A stretch of 64,000 nt of DNA from Mermis nigrescens (taxonomy: Eukaryota > Nematoda > Enoplea > Mermithida > Mermithidae): the NCBI GenBank assembly GCA_036768485.1, contig JAVLUZ010000523.1:58968-122967 (forward strand). The letters are read 5' to 3'. How positions within the stretch are numbered: the stretch's first letter is position 1; the number at the start of each line of letters is the position of its first letter. A model generated the notes under the pieces. That model did not search any database and was not told where the DNA came from. It saw nothing but the letters and a program-made list of their open reading frames with translations. Positions 22,108 to 33,267 of the stretch are shown one piece after another. Made by a program: the position numbers and the translations under genes.

Positions 22108-22335
22108 TCATGCTAAGTCAATTCTACAAACATTATATACATATTTGCAAAGTTTTGGCCATTCCCCTTGTATAAAATCCTGGATATATGGCTTCTTTTG
22201 TGGGTTTATAATGTTGTGTATCACTGTGGCGTCGAAGTTGAGTCTACAATTACGAAAATGACGGAAGAGCTGAGAGACCAAGTTTTTCCGCAGTTTTGTC
22301 CGTTCACTTATTTTCTTGGGTAGTAGACCGTACAA
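22108..22335 (-). CDS. Unidentified ORF directly downstream of the ATPase
   Basis: This open stretch of about 75 residues (YGLLPKKISERTKLRKNL at its start) follows the ATPase stop within a couple of bases but lies in another frame. It is basic at the N-terminus. It may be a separate small gene or the frame-shifted tail of the ATPase. I do not recognise it, and the start codon is a non-ATG triplet. Confidence 0.35.
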   Translation of the reverse strand: MYGLLPKKISERTKLRKNLVSQLFRHFRNCRLNFDATVIHNIINPQKKPYIQDFIQGEWPKLCKYVYNVCRIDLA

Positions 22336-22336
22336 T

Positions 22337-22990
22337 TCAGTCCCTCATAAGTTTCCCTCCCACTATATCAAACATTTTAGATGGTGCAGGAAAAATCTTT
22401 GTTCTGAGACGTAAATTATCGGGAGTCGTTTGACACAAGTCAATAAGTAAGTACCCAAATGGCTTTCTAGTAGCATCCTCAAAGGCTTCCACAAAATGTT
22501 TAGAGCCAGGAAATAATTGTTTTGCTAAATTCTGAACTTGCAACTTGTCGGATGGGTTTTTCATCAACACCAAGTACTGCGCATTAATTCGGCTTGTGCG
22601 CAATCCTTCGAAAAATGCATTCTGAACCATGCGTAGGATCAATAAATTCCAATGATGCGAGCCCTTGGTAAATAACTCGGACAATCTCGAGTCCGATTTC
22701 ACATTGTGCATTAAATCATCCAAAATTAGCAATTTTGAGGCATTTTTGTTTTCCCTCAAATCGTCCAAGCATCCAAGTCCTTCCACAAAATGCACTTTTC
22801 CCACTAATTCTTTGTACGCCGGTTGCCACTCAACGTAGCACCAAATTGTTCTAGACGGGGCCGGATTTATCATTTCGCCCGAAAACTGTACCAATTTCTT
22901 AACAAACTCGGTTTTACCCGATTTTGTAGGCGCAGAAACTATACAATTGATTGGGTGAATCAACCTCACATCCATGCTATTAAATGTCAA
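22337..22990 (-). CDS. Polinton-type genome-packaging ATPase (FtsK/HerA or A32-like)
   Basis: The 217-residue protein has a Walker A loop near residue 22 (APTKSGKTEFV) and a Walker B strand near residue 90 (LLILDDLM). The further motifs LFTKGSHHWNLL, RINAQYLVLMKNP, FEDATRKPFGYLLIDL and DNLRLRTKIF follow in the order seen in Polinton and adintovirus ATPases. These enzymes are thought to pump DNA into capsids. The length matches the family and the frame is intact, so it is the best preserved gene of the element. The ATG start at 22990 overlaps the upstream small ORF by about 11 bases. Function is inferred from family membership. Confidence 0.88.
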   Translation of the reverse strand: MTFNSMDVRLIHPINCIVSAPTKSGKTEFVKKLVQFSGEMINPAPSRTIWCYVEWQPAYKELVGKVHFVEGLGCLDDLRENKNASKLLILDDLMHNVKSDSRLSELFTKGSHHWNLLILRMVQNAFFEGLRTSRINAQYLVLMKNPSDKLQVQNLAKQLFPGSKHFVEAFEDATRKPFGYLLIDLCQTTPDNLRLRTKIFPAPSKMFDIVGGKLMRD

Positions 22991-23186
22991 ATGATAACGA
23001 ATCGGTGCATTCCAGCGCTTTTATCTTTAAAACACCTCTGCGGAACAAATTTTTAGCATAAGGAAGCTTTCTCATAAAACGCGCAACACCCTCACAACAA
23101 ACAAGTATGAAGGGTGTGTGTTCTATAATTTTAATGCAAGTTACGTTTTTGTTGTCATAACAATCAGAACCTACATCGTACGGCAT
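22980..23186 (-). CDS. Small conserved-looking ORF upstream of the ATPase
   Basis: The 68-residue frame begins MPYDVGSDCYDN, contains EGVARFMRKLPYAKNLF and ends ECTDSLSFDI. It starts with ATG and overlaps the ATPase start by a few bases, an arrangement typical of compact viral gene blocks. I do not recognise the family. No membrane segment is obvious, and the C-terminal half is basic. Confidence 0.45.
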   Translation of the reverse strand: MPYDVGSDCYDNKNVTCIKIIEHTPFILVCCEGVARFMRKLPYAKNLFRRGVLKIKALECTDSLSFDI

Positions 23187-23496
23187 GGTCTGATTTAAGT
23201 AATCGTGACGTACGTAAAATTAAAATTTTTTCCTTTTCCTCAAAATTTGTTAAATTTGTAGATTCGTTATAAGGATCTGCGGATGTAGTCATAATATACA
23301 ATTGAGGGCCCTCGCGGGGTTTATCAGTGTGGGGTAAGAGCCATTTATATATTTAAATATATTTATATTTAAATTTATATATTTAAAACTTCCGTTTGCT
23401 CCGTACCATGCAGTCCAAACGTCAAGTTTACCAATAACAGTGTCAACGCGGTGACAGTTTTCATATTACATCAATCGACATATAAAATTTATCACA
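23187..23496. other. AT-rich spacer in the Polinton-like element
   Basis: This stretch contains a TATATTTAAATATATTTA-type repeat (23346-23388) and no recognised gene. It separates the small ORF/ATPase block from the 3' end of the polymerase. Confidence 0.4.
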
Positions 23497-23727
23497 ATGA
23501 AATTTACGCGCCGAGCGGCCATTTATATATTTAAAACGTACAACGCGCTAATGAGTACCTGTGAACTGATTGATAAGTACTTACAATCAGTATGTACCTA
23601 CTTTAAAAGTGTGTGTTTAGGAACAAAGGAAAGGCAAAATTATTATTATACCTGTATATATTGTGCGGGTGTTAGTAATTTATTATTCAAATGTCATTCT
23701 TGCCATCCGTACGGAAAAGTACAATAA
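23497..23727 (+). CDS. Weak ORF antisense to the polymerase 3' end
   Basis: A 76-residue frame starts at ATG (MKFTRRAAIYIFKTYNAL) and ends with two CxxC-like pairs. It overlaps the convergent polymerase end by about 34 bases. I cannot identify it. It may be a small element gene or chance. Confidence 0.25.
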   Translation: MKFTRRAAIYIFKTYNALMSTCELIDKYLQSVCTYFKSVCLGTKERQNYYYTCIYCAGVSNLLFKCHSCHPYGKVQ

Positions 23728-26700
23728 TTGTTATAAATAATGCGTTTATTGTACACTATTCTAAATTTTTTCGGAACAATCTTTGACACGACCCTCCGGC
23801 ACACTCCCTTTTGATGGATACGGTTGAACGTTATCGTGATCTCATCCCTGCGCTCCTCCTTTACGAACTCTTTAACCAACCGAATCAGCGACTTTAGATT
23901 CACTCGTCTGACGGCGTAGTGCGACAATGTGATCCCGCGCACTTTATGTACATAATGCTTCTCGCCGTCCCTCGCCCCGCAAACCCTGTAGCCGTAATTC
24001 TTGGGGCCCCCGCTGCAAAATTTGTCAATGTACGCGTGTTCGCCAAACTCGCGCAGCTCATTGGTCATATCGCCGAGGCACGATCCTATGGGCACATGGT
24101 ATTCGTATGGGCTACTCGGCGTCAACACGTAGATGATGCTATCCATGTCAAAATACAGCACACGCCGATTGAGCTTTTCGAGGTAGTGGTAAAGCTTCAA
24201 CTGCGCGTGGGTCGTTACGTAAGATGCGATCACCGATTTTGTATTACCCATCACGTCCACAAAATCCTCGTGTTGCTTGTACGTAACCATGACCATGTCG
24301 TCACCGATGCCGTGTATGGCCAAAACTTTGTGTGAAGGATCGAACACGTGTGCGTAATACTTGGCGGGGTCAGTGAAATAAACCGTCTTGCTTAAGTTGT
24401 TTTGCTGCCCAAACTAAAAATCAAAATGTAAAATAACAACATTCTATTTGAAAATATTAAATTGTCCCTGAAAATAAGATTATATTTAAATGTACGCATG
24501 CGCTCTCAAAAACAAAAAAATATAAGTACACATAAAAAGCGCTCACTTTGCCCCAAAATGAATTCAACATGAGTTTTGCCAGCGCCCGTTTGCCGGAATT
24601 CTTCTCGATATTGTCCGGATTGAGACTAATATCTTTGCGTTGGCCTATATCATCATTGACGTAGTCGCTTTTGTCCTCATTGGTCTGGGCGCGCGCCGGA
24701 TAACCCTCGGCCTCCTTAAAATGGCAAAGTACAGAAAATGCATTACGCTGCATCATATTCATACATAATGTCTATTTTTGCCATTACGTTAACATAGTGT
24801 TTGACTCACAATTTTCATCTTCATGAATCATATTGACATATTCTGTGAACAACCCGCCGTCCGGATTCTCATTACGGTCGTACTGCTCCACGTGTTCATA
24901 ATGCCAAACCTCGAAAATTTCCAAAATCTAAATGGCTTAAAATAAGACTTGATAAAAATGGTATAAATATATATATATAATGCACAACCTTATAGCCCTT
25001 TGACAGCGCCTTATACACCTCCAGCGTAACCCACGTGGCTTTTAGGGCGCATTCGCCATCGTCGTGCTCGCAAGGCTCCATTTGCTGCAGAATCGCGCAC
25101 GTTTGACAAAGCGGGAACATTAGTTTTCCGCCCGATCAAAACGGCAAAACTGGGTGGAATAGGCGACTCGGCGGCAAGATTGAGCATTTAATCAGGCCCT
25201 CGTATGGTTGGTTGTTGATGGTTATGGCTTTGAAATTTTCCGTGATAATCATAGGATGGCCGGTTGGGTATTTGCCGTACTTGTTCACGTACGGGTACAG
25301 GCTGCATACGTCAATGTATTCAATTTTCTGCAGTGGCACCCCGGCCGCATTGCGCTTGACCTTTTTGTATAGTCGAATCGCATTTGTTCTCCCACCGTAA
25401 AAGGCTGAAAAGTTCTAAATTGATTATAAACGCAATATACAAGGTACGTACTGTAAGTTTATGTATGTTCATGCCAAAGTACAGTCTATTTAATAAACAT
25501 ACCATCCATCCCTAAAAATATAACAAGTGACTCACCATCACGGGGATTTACCGGCGCTTCATCCGTGTTTACGTTGTCAAAAAAGCGCTTCATTCTGGGG
25601 TTGGCGCCGAGTTGCTTCTTAAGCTCGCATTCCCACATTTCCACCAGTAAGTATCCCGCCTGAGCGATAAATTTTGCTCTCTCCCTCGTTCGATCGTACG
25701 CTTCCTTTGCCGTGAAAACCTTATTGGCGCTCATTTGCTGACGTTTCGGCATGCAGTTTGGACAGCCGTGCCAGTAGCACCCGTAAAACTCAAACACGAC
25801 TCGTCCGCAAATGCCGTCCACTCTGTATTTACCAATTTTTGCCTCGTATCCATTTTTCTTGTGTCGGATATTTAAATGCTGCTCTGTGGCAACCCATTTC
25901 AACCATTTGATGGCAATAATTGATTGCTTCTCCTCGCCCCTGAAGCCGTCTGCCGGAATCACGCCGATTGTATTGGGCTTCAAAAACAGCTTCCTGAACA
26001 CCAAATTGCAGGCGCTGGCGAGGTTGGCCACTTCTAAATTGACTCACGTTCGTTTTAACCATGAACGTATCACGGAATTTTGTGCAGCACTGCCGCAATA
26101 CCTTGACGTCACTATTGCAATACTTCATTATTTCCTTGTGGAAATTGAACGTCTGAAGCAATAGCAATATTTAAGAAATGATATGTATTAACATTTATAT
26201 TTAAAAATCACATTGTGTTTATAATATAGTTGTATTGCATATTGTTGCAAAATAAAATTATTATGTATCACTATATGCATTATGTGCACTTAGCAGAGAA
26301 ATATGTTTTAAAATTATATACATACTCATACGTATCCTTATTTACAAAATGTATATGAGGTATAACATTTTACAGAAAATATTATGTAGTAAAAAATACA
26401 ATACCTTTCCCCTTTGTTCGCTGTACCACTGCTGAAACTCGTCGTATTTGTTGGGCTTCATCGAGGTCGAGAAATAAAAATATTGATCCGGCCATGGGCC
26501 TACCTAGTCCCAGTTTTTGCGCGTATTGAAGCCGTATGGAAAATGCCCCTTGCAAACCTCTTTGACGCCGAACGTTTTGGGCAGATTGGCCAGCTTCATT
26601 GGCAAAAAATTGAACGAATCGATGAATTTTATAGTACCGCAGCTTATCGTCATAAGCTCGAGTCCTAAAAATAGGAATTAGTTATTATGTGTGCATTTAA

Positions 26701-27618
26701 AAACTCGTTTAAACGAATTTTAAAACTAGTGTATGTTATTTATTTACGTAAATAGAATTTAATATTATACCATTTAAATTTTATCAATTAAATTAATAAA
26801 GCTATACAAAAACTATTGATTACTACCAAGCGTTTATATAAATAACAAAATGCAAAAATTGGCGTATTAACTGCCAGAGATTGGTTTGCATAAGACATAG
26901 ATAAATAAAAATTAATTTAATACCTTTTCTAATGATTTTCGGCGCAATTCCTTGCTTGTGAAAGAACTGCAGGATAAACTGCCCATCATAACCCTTCATA
27001 TTATGAGCAATCGCCGTCACGTGTCTCATTGAGCACAAAAACGTTCAAAAATCATCTACGCACTGATCACCCCAAAACACGTGTTTTCGTTCTCTGCAGT
27101 GGTAACAATTAAGTTCCAGCTCCAAGTGACAACATGTGTAGCACACCAGGTGAGCAATAAGCAAATTGGCACATGCTCAAGCTCTGGCCCATAAGAAACG
27201 TCTTTCAAGACTCGCTCCTGAGTGCTCTTGATATCAAAAAATACGAATGTGGTAATAAACTCCTCCTTCTCGCACTTGTTTTGCCCCCGGGCAGCATCCT
27301 CATAACTGGGGTCAATTATGTTCTCTTCCTCCTCCTTCAAAATTTTTTGAATGTAGCATTGATGGTCTAAATTAATGCATTTGGGTAATCAGTAGGCAAT
27401 ATTATTAGTTTTACAACGAACTTGTTAATTGAAAAATGCATGAAAACTTATACTTTAAATTAAAGCAGTGCATAATTTTTAAACACAAACCAGATTGCGA
27501 ATTGAGATTTTAATTAATAGAAACATACTCAACAATGTTGCTACAGGCTTTTTGGGCAAAAGTTATATAACTGCGTTTTACGCCCATAAAATATAAACAA
27601 AAATTATACCTTTTATTT

Positions 27619-30404
27619 GGAATAGGGAGCTCCAAGACCTCCGTAAGAAAAGTAGGAGAGCTTGGAATCAAGTGAAATTATCTCAATCAATTCCCGATTG
27701 GGCTGATTACCGCAAGGTTCGACAGGAGTATAAGCATCTTATACGCATTAGAAAGCAATTGTGCTGGCAGGACTACTGCTCCAACATTGGAAAAATGTCG
27801 GATGCTGCTAGGCTTCGCCGCATTTTATGTAAACCACAAGTAGGTGAAGTTGGCTCATTAAAACTACCTTCGGGTCAGTATACACTCAACCAAAGGGAAA
27901 CCCTGCTTCACCTTCTTGACACTCACTTTCCTGGCAGCTTTGCAGTTGGAAATGAGGCATATCCGGACACATTGGGCCCCACCAGTTTCTCTGGCTTTGG
28001 TGACCAAGTTTTGGCCTGCAGGGTGATAACACCTGATACGGTTCGCTGGGCTGTAAAGTCCTTTGAACCCTACAAGACTCCAGGGGTTGATGGCATTTTT
28101 CCAGCTCTTTTGCAGGAAGGACTGGACATGCTGGTGAGACCCCTAGTGAATATTTATCAAAGATGCCTAGCGCTTGGCTATGTTCCAACAGCCTGGTGAC
28201 AAGTAAAGGTCATCTTTATCCCTAAGCCAGGGCGTAGTTCCTATGACCTGGCAAAATCCTTCAGACCAATTAGTCTTTCCTCCTTCTTACTGAAGTGTAT
28301 GGAAAGATTAATTGATCGCTTTATAAGAGATGGTCCCTTGCTGAAACATCCTTTACATGTTACACAACATGCGTATCAGTGTGGAAAGTCTGTTGATACG
28401 GCCCTTCATGAACTAGTTTCTAGAATTGAACGGGCATTAGACAACAAACAATTCACACTGGGCGTTTTTCTGGACATTGAAGGGGCATTTGACAATACAA
28501 CCTTCAATGCTATCTGCAAAGCAGCATCCAATCATGGCATACATCAGACCATTGTTAAATGGATTGATGCTATGCTAAGATTTCGCCATATCATGACTGA
28601 CTCTTATGGAGACAGCATGATCTTTACTACCACAAAAGGCTGTCCACAAGGAGGTGTACTATCTCCTTTGCTGTGGTGCCTTGTGGTGGACGAACTTTTG
28701 CAGAATTTGCAAAAGTCTGGCCTCTACAGTCAAGGATATGCTGATGATTTGGCAATCCTTGTTACTGGAAGGTTCCTTGACACCATTTCCTCACTTATGG
28801 AAAGTGGTTTAGCCAAGGTGGAACAGTGGTGTCACCATGATGGTCTATCTGTGAACCCACAGAAAACCGAAATGGTGCTATTCACTCATAAACGGAAACT
28901 TGATGGGTTTAAACCACCAATTTTCTATGGTATGCCACTACAACATGCAAACCAGGTCAAATTTTTGGGACTTATTTTGGACCAAAAATTAAACTGGCGC
29001 AATCATGTAGAGGTCAAATGTCAGAAGGCTGTTAATGCATTCTGGCAATGTCGTAGAGCTGTAGGGAAATCCTGGGGTCTATCACCACAGGTCATGCGAT
29101 GGCTTTTCGTGTCTGTGATTAGACCCATGATCACCTATGCTTCACTAATCTGGTGGCCTCGTGCACACTTGTCTACTGTGAAATGTCAGCTTAATCATTT
29201 ACATAGAATGGCTTGCCTCAGCATTTGTAGTGCCATGTGCACCACACCGACTGCAGCCATGGAAGTCTTGCTGGACCTGCCTCCCCTGCATATCTTTGTG
29301 GAGGGTTGTTGCAGGGCAGTGGCATATCGACTAAACATAGCTGGCAGTTGGAATGCAAAAGGCAAGGTTGTAGGTCACAATGCTGTTTGGGCTAAGGCCA
29401 TTAGGCCAGTGCTCAAAATGCCAAGTGACTTTATTGTACCAAAATTTATTTTTGGTAGACTTTATACCATTCAGTTTCCCACTAGGGATGACTGGGAAAA
29501 ATCTAGAGTGGATATTCTCTCGCCTCCTGGAATTGTCTGCTACACTGATGGATCACGCTTTGTGAATACCTCAGGCGCGGGCATCTATTTCCAGAACTTA
29601 AAACAGATGCGGTATTTTACCTTAGGCAGTATGTGTACTGTCTTTCAGGCAGAAATACTTGCTATTTTGCAATGCTGCCGTAGCAGAGAATTGATGGTCC
29701 TCAGAAATGAGAACATCTTTATTTGCTCTGACAGTCAATCTGCTCTGAAGTCACTTCTATCTCCAAAAGTGTCTTCAAAGTTAGTTCTCGAGTGTGTTCT
29801 TGCTTTGCAAGAACTCTCGCAGTATAACAATGTCAAATTATTATGGGTCCCAGGTCACTGCGGCATTGAGGGCAATGAATTTGCGGAAGTTGCTGTCTCC
29901 AGAGCTGTTGCTAAGGCTGACATAAACAGCTGGGTCAGGGAACAACATGTTCAATATTGGAGTGAGCAAAAGACTTGACATCAGGCCAGATCCTTTATGG
30001 AGAGGCCATGCAAGAAAATAGCCAACTCCTTGATCAGCTTAGGTCGTAAGCTGCTTAAGACAGTAATTGGTCTCTTAACTGGACACTGTCCCCTCAACAG
30101 ACACTTATGCACTATTGGGGTTTCTGACAACCCCAAATGTGCTAAATGTCTGCTCACAGAAGAGGATTCTATCCACTTCCTTTGTCACTGCCCTGGGTTT
30201 GATAAGTTGAGAGCTAGGTTCTTCCATGCTCCACATATTGAACCCTCGGCAGTTTTACAGGAGCCTGTTGCTCAACTTTTGGGGTTTATTAAAGCCTCAA
30301 AACGTTTGTGTGACTAGCTCTCAAAAGTTTCCGTGGGGTACACAATGGGCTTCTTAGCCTGCGTGAAGGGCTTTCGCCCACCCCTTTATCACTATCACTA
30401 TCAC
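27619..30404 (+). mobile_element. 5'-truncated LINE (I/jockey-like with RNase H)
   Basis: The 2.8-kb element is flanked by perfect 14-bp target duplications, TATACCTTTTATTT (27605-27618 and 30405-30418). The 3' end is a short TATCAC tandem tail (about 30386-30404). The 5' end starts between the endonuclease and reverse transcriptase regions, so the insertion was truncated during reverse transcription. It lies antisense to the polymerase gene and its target duplication covers a polymerase splice donor. Confidence 0.9.
27672..30317 (+). pseudogene. LINE reverse transcriptase-RNase H, two in-frame stops
   Basis: The coding line runs through 27672-28199, 28299-29978 and 29997-30317 in one frame, broken only by TGA at 28197 and TGA at 29976. 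Reverse transcriptase motifs are GVFLDIEGAFDNT (motif A), CPQGGVLSPLLW and QGYADDLAIL (motif C). RNase H follows: VCYTDGSRF, AEILAILQ, ICSDSQSALK and LLWVPGHCGIEGNEFAE. A cysteine-histidine knuckle (CAKCLLTEEDSIHFLCHC) closes the protein. RNase H after the reverse transcriptase places it in the I/R1/jockey group of non-LTR elements. ORF1 and the endonuclease are missing. It is dead on arrival but young. Confidence 0.92.
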
Positions 30405-32304
30405 TATACCTTTTATTTCAGTCTCCATTTTGCAAATGCGGCAATAAAAGTAACCGCATTTGTGCTCTTTATTCTTCTTCCGGCCGTTAATGTGCTTCCC
30501 ACATCGTTTACACCGCTGCACACGCATGCAAACGGAGCTCTTTACGACAAGTCCCTTTTTGCCCTGTGATCGAAAAATTCGCCGATGATTGTCGAAGCAA
30601 GTGTAACCGTAGAAGAAACGATGACACGTTGAGCAGGTCAGCGTCTGATACCTTGGGCACGCTGGCGTATAATAGCAGCATGGGCATTTTTGAGCGCACC
30701 AATTATTTTCTCGACAATTATAGGCAGCATTGCAATCCTCGCAAAAATAAGCCATCGAAAAAATCCTTTGATTTGGCTAATAACCATATAGTGATTATCA
30801 TGTTGATAGAGATGTATCACTTTGTCGGTTTTTGTGGGTCCTTGAAATAAGTTTTAAAACCGACATTAATGGATAGAATATTTGTAATACTATTATAAAC
30901 ACCTTTGTACGTTTATGCGATTTAAACACAATACTGCTACAATAGGAATCGGCTCTCACTTATGTTAAATAAAAGTTAGTCATTATTTTTTATTAAAATT
31001 GATGCAAAATTAATATATATATTATAAAAGTGGAAAAACTAGTAAAAAACATCAATACATATATTAATAACGCGCCGTGCACCTTTACAAATTTGAGTGA
31101 ACAACTTTTAAACACACGTATTACATTAAGCACAGGCTATAACACGTATGTAGTACGTTTCACATAACTTTGTGCATAAATTTTAAAGATTTTTATTGTC
31201 AGTATTTATATTACAAGTCAAACTCTATATTCGCAATTTGTTAGCTTATATTCAGAGATGCATTTTAAAAATTTATGTCCAAACTTGTGTGAAAAATGTA
31301 AAAATTATTATCAAAAATTCACCTTCGTAAAACAATAGGCTTTCATTGCCCCTCGTAAACACTTTGATTTGATATTCGGGCATCGCTTCTTGCAGTTTCA
31401 TCAGCTCTGGAATACCGCACGGCCCCGCATGGTTTTTGAGGCCTGCCAACTGCATCAGCTCGATGGCTTTGACACGTTGCATTTTACACCGGTTTGAATC
31501 ACACTGGCGTATCGTGTTCCAATGATAAGCGGGGTTGTCCTTGTTTAAATAAGTGCGAGCGACGACTAGGGCTTTTGATAGGCATAAATCGTCATTGTTG
31601 TTTATTTTTATAAAGCACCCCCATGGGATCGGGTTAAAAATTTTTCGTGTAAAATTTGTTTCAAAAATCGGCCGGTTCCGGTGGGAGGGGTAACCGAAAC
31701 AATTTTGATGGTCGAGGCGTCCGAATCAATTTTAACTTGCTCATTTGATTGTAATATGCGCTCGAGCTGCTTTAAAATAATTTCTCCTGTAATGTGTAAA
31801 CGATTTCTAAAATGCAGCAAACGGGCTTGTTTAAATCCGGGTGCGACAATTGTAAACCCACTAAAGCGCCGAGGTCAACTCTCCCCATAATAGCGTCTAC
31901 GGCGTGATTGAAAATGAGTGGCAATTGTTGATCGAAATTTCCCAATTCGCCCGTGTGTAAAAAACGAATTTGGTACTCCGCACCCTCGGTATTGAACCGT
32001 TTGATGCGGCGGACTAACAGGTTGCTCAGCTCGTAACACCGCTCCGGCGCAAATTCTTCATCCTCGTCGGCCGATTCCTCCAAATTCGGGTCTCCCCGAC
32101 TTGCTCTCGGTCGGATGCTACCCATTCGTCAATGGTTATTAAACTCCCTGTCTCCAACGAGTTTAAACAACTATCCTCTGTTATATCCTCCAAAATTACC
32201 GTGTCATCTTGCATATCAAATTCTGATTCGGGTAGCGATGAGTTGCTAGATTCGCCCGAAAAACTCGAATAATCCAAGGATAAATCATAATCACTGCCAC
32301 TCAT

Positions 32305-32604
32305 AATTATGCTAAATAACAACTGTAATTTATCTTTTCAAAACACAATTTTTATTCAATATTGCCCATATAACGCACATGTACGCGCACACAGCAAAAA
32401 TACTTTATAAATCGTGATTAATAGGCAAAATAACACTTAAATTCGAGAGGTGCATAAATTATGACGTAGATTTGCTTTTAGTAGGCAATTATGTACATAT
32501 CTACATAATTCCGCCGTAGGCAATGATGTATTATATTTTTATCAAAAATAGCAGCGTCTCTTTTGGGTATAGCGTTCAAAGTTTTTACGTATTACTGTAA
32601 TGCA
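32305..32604. promoter_or_regulatory. Divergent intergenic region between polymerase and PC4-like gene
   Basis: About 300 AT-rich bases separate two genes that start in opposite directions, so both promoters must lie here or overlap. No individual promoter element is convincing. Confidence 0.4.
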
Positions 32605-33267
32605 ATGGATAAGAGATCTACATATGCTATTGGCGGAGGCGTTTACTTTTTGGTATCAGAATTTCGAGATTTTCCAAGCATCGGTTTCAGGATTTGTCAA
32701 AATTTTGAAAATAACGATAAAATTTACCCGACGAAAATTGGTGTTAATTTGGATTTAGAGCAGTATACTCAGCTGTACGCACTCAAGGATGAGATCAGTG
32801 TTTCCCTCGCTTCGAAAAACGAAAAGGAGTTAGAATTGGGCAAGGGAACAACGGTTAGAGTTGCAAAGTTGTTAAACGGGCAAATGCTGGTGCGCTTCAA
32901 AAATGCGATACAAGAAAATTTTTTGACACCCTCACAATTCGAATCTTGGAAAGAACAACTGAACGAAATTCGCGCGGCTATCGAGAGCGTAAAATGTACT
33001 TATACCTTATTTTTAAAAATCAAAACATTTTTTCAATCACTAGGCTTGCTCATTCTGAAAATTTTGCATGAATTTTATGAATTTTTCGATTGCAAGCTGA
33101 CGTATTACGATCAATGCTATAATCACAGTCTATCGGCTTATAATCGAAAATATAGTTTTAATTTTTGCACAAAGTTATGTAAAAATATTGTTACTTACAT
33201 ATTATTATTTGCGCATTTAAATACCTACCCTACCGGCTTTTACGATTATTACACTAAACTCAGTTAA
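32605..33267 (+). CDS. PC4/Sub1-like single-strand DNA-binding protein of the Polinton-like element
   Basis: From the ATG at 32605, residues 6-65 read YAIGGGVYFLVSEF, IGFRICQNFENNDK, YPTKIGVNLDLEQYTQL and a final helix. This is the layout of the PC4/Sub1 transcription-coactivator domain, which binds single-stranded DNA. A second block at about residues 75-125 (GTTVRVAKLLNGQMLVRF, then FLTPSQFESWKEQL) may be a diverged repeat of the same fold. After about 32988 the frame stays open but turns into aromatic-rich low-quality sequence. A GTAAAATG donor-like site at 32989 suggests the real exon ends there. It is transcribed away from the polymerase. A role in replication or late transcription is inferred. 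Confidence 0.6.
   Translation: MDKRSTYAIGGGVYFLVSEFRDFPSIGFRICQNFENNDKIYPTKIGVNLDLEQYTQLYALKDEISVSLASKNEKELELGKGTTVRVAKLLNGQMLVRFKNAIQENFLTPSQFESWKEQLNEIRAAIESVKCTYTLFLKIKTFFQSLGLLILKILHEFYEFFDCKLTYYDQCYNHSLSAYNRKYSFNFCTKLCKNIVTYILLFAHLNTYPTGFYDYYTKLS

Larger units (their letters stand above)
23694..32304 (-). pseudogene. Polinton-type protein-primed DNA polymerase B, multi-exon and broken
   Basis: Exons with matching phases fit at about 31323-32304, 30410-30840, 26924-27366, 26405-26664, 25536-26152, 24989-25404, 24813-24929 (approximate), 24547-24750 (approximate) and 23694-24413. Most junctions are clear GT-AG. Recognisable parts in order are an N-terminal region with LERILQSNEQV and DDLCLSKALVVA, then CGIPELMKLQ. 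A cysteine-rich segment follows (YFCEDCNAAY). The exonuclease has FVFFDIKSTQE, AHNMKGYDGQF and DSFNFLPMKLANLPKTFG. Polymerase motif A is DVCSLYPYVNKYGKYP, motif B is KLMLNSFWGK and motif C is YFDMDSIIY. The C-terminus KRIIYNN and TFPYGW is typical. Several one-base frame changes (near 32070, 31812, 31630, 30750, 27140 and 26035) and in-frame stops (near 27045, 26508 and 25136) break it. It replicated the element. Confidence 0.8.

Noticed and set aside
23919..24335. 138-residue plus-strand ORF
   Set aside because: It is fully antisense to polymerase motif C and the C-terminal region, which has clear family signatures on the minus strand.
25811..26164. 117-residue plus-strand ORF
   Set aside because: It is a shadow of the polymerase exon at 25536-26152.
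30566..30850. 94-residue plus-strand ORF
   Set aside because: It is antisense to the cysteine-rich polymerase exon.
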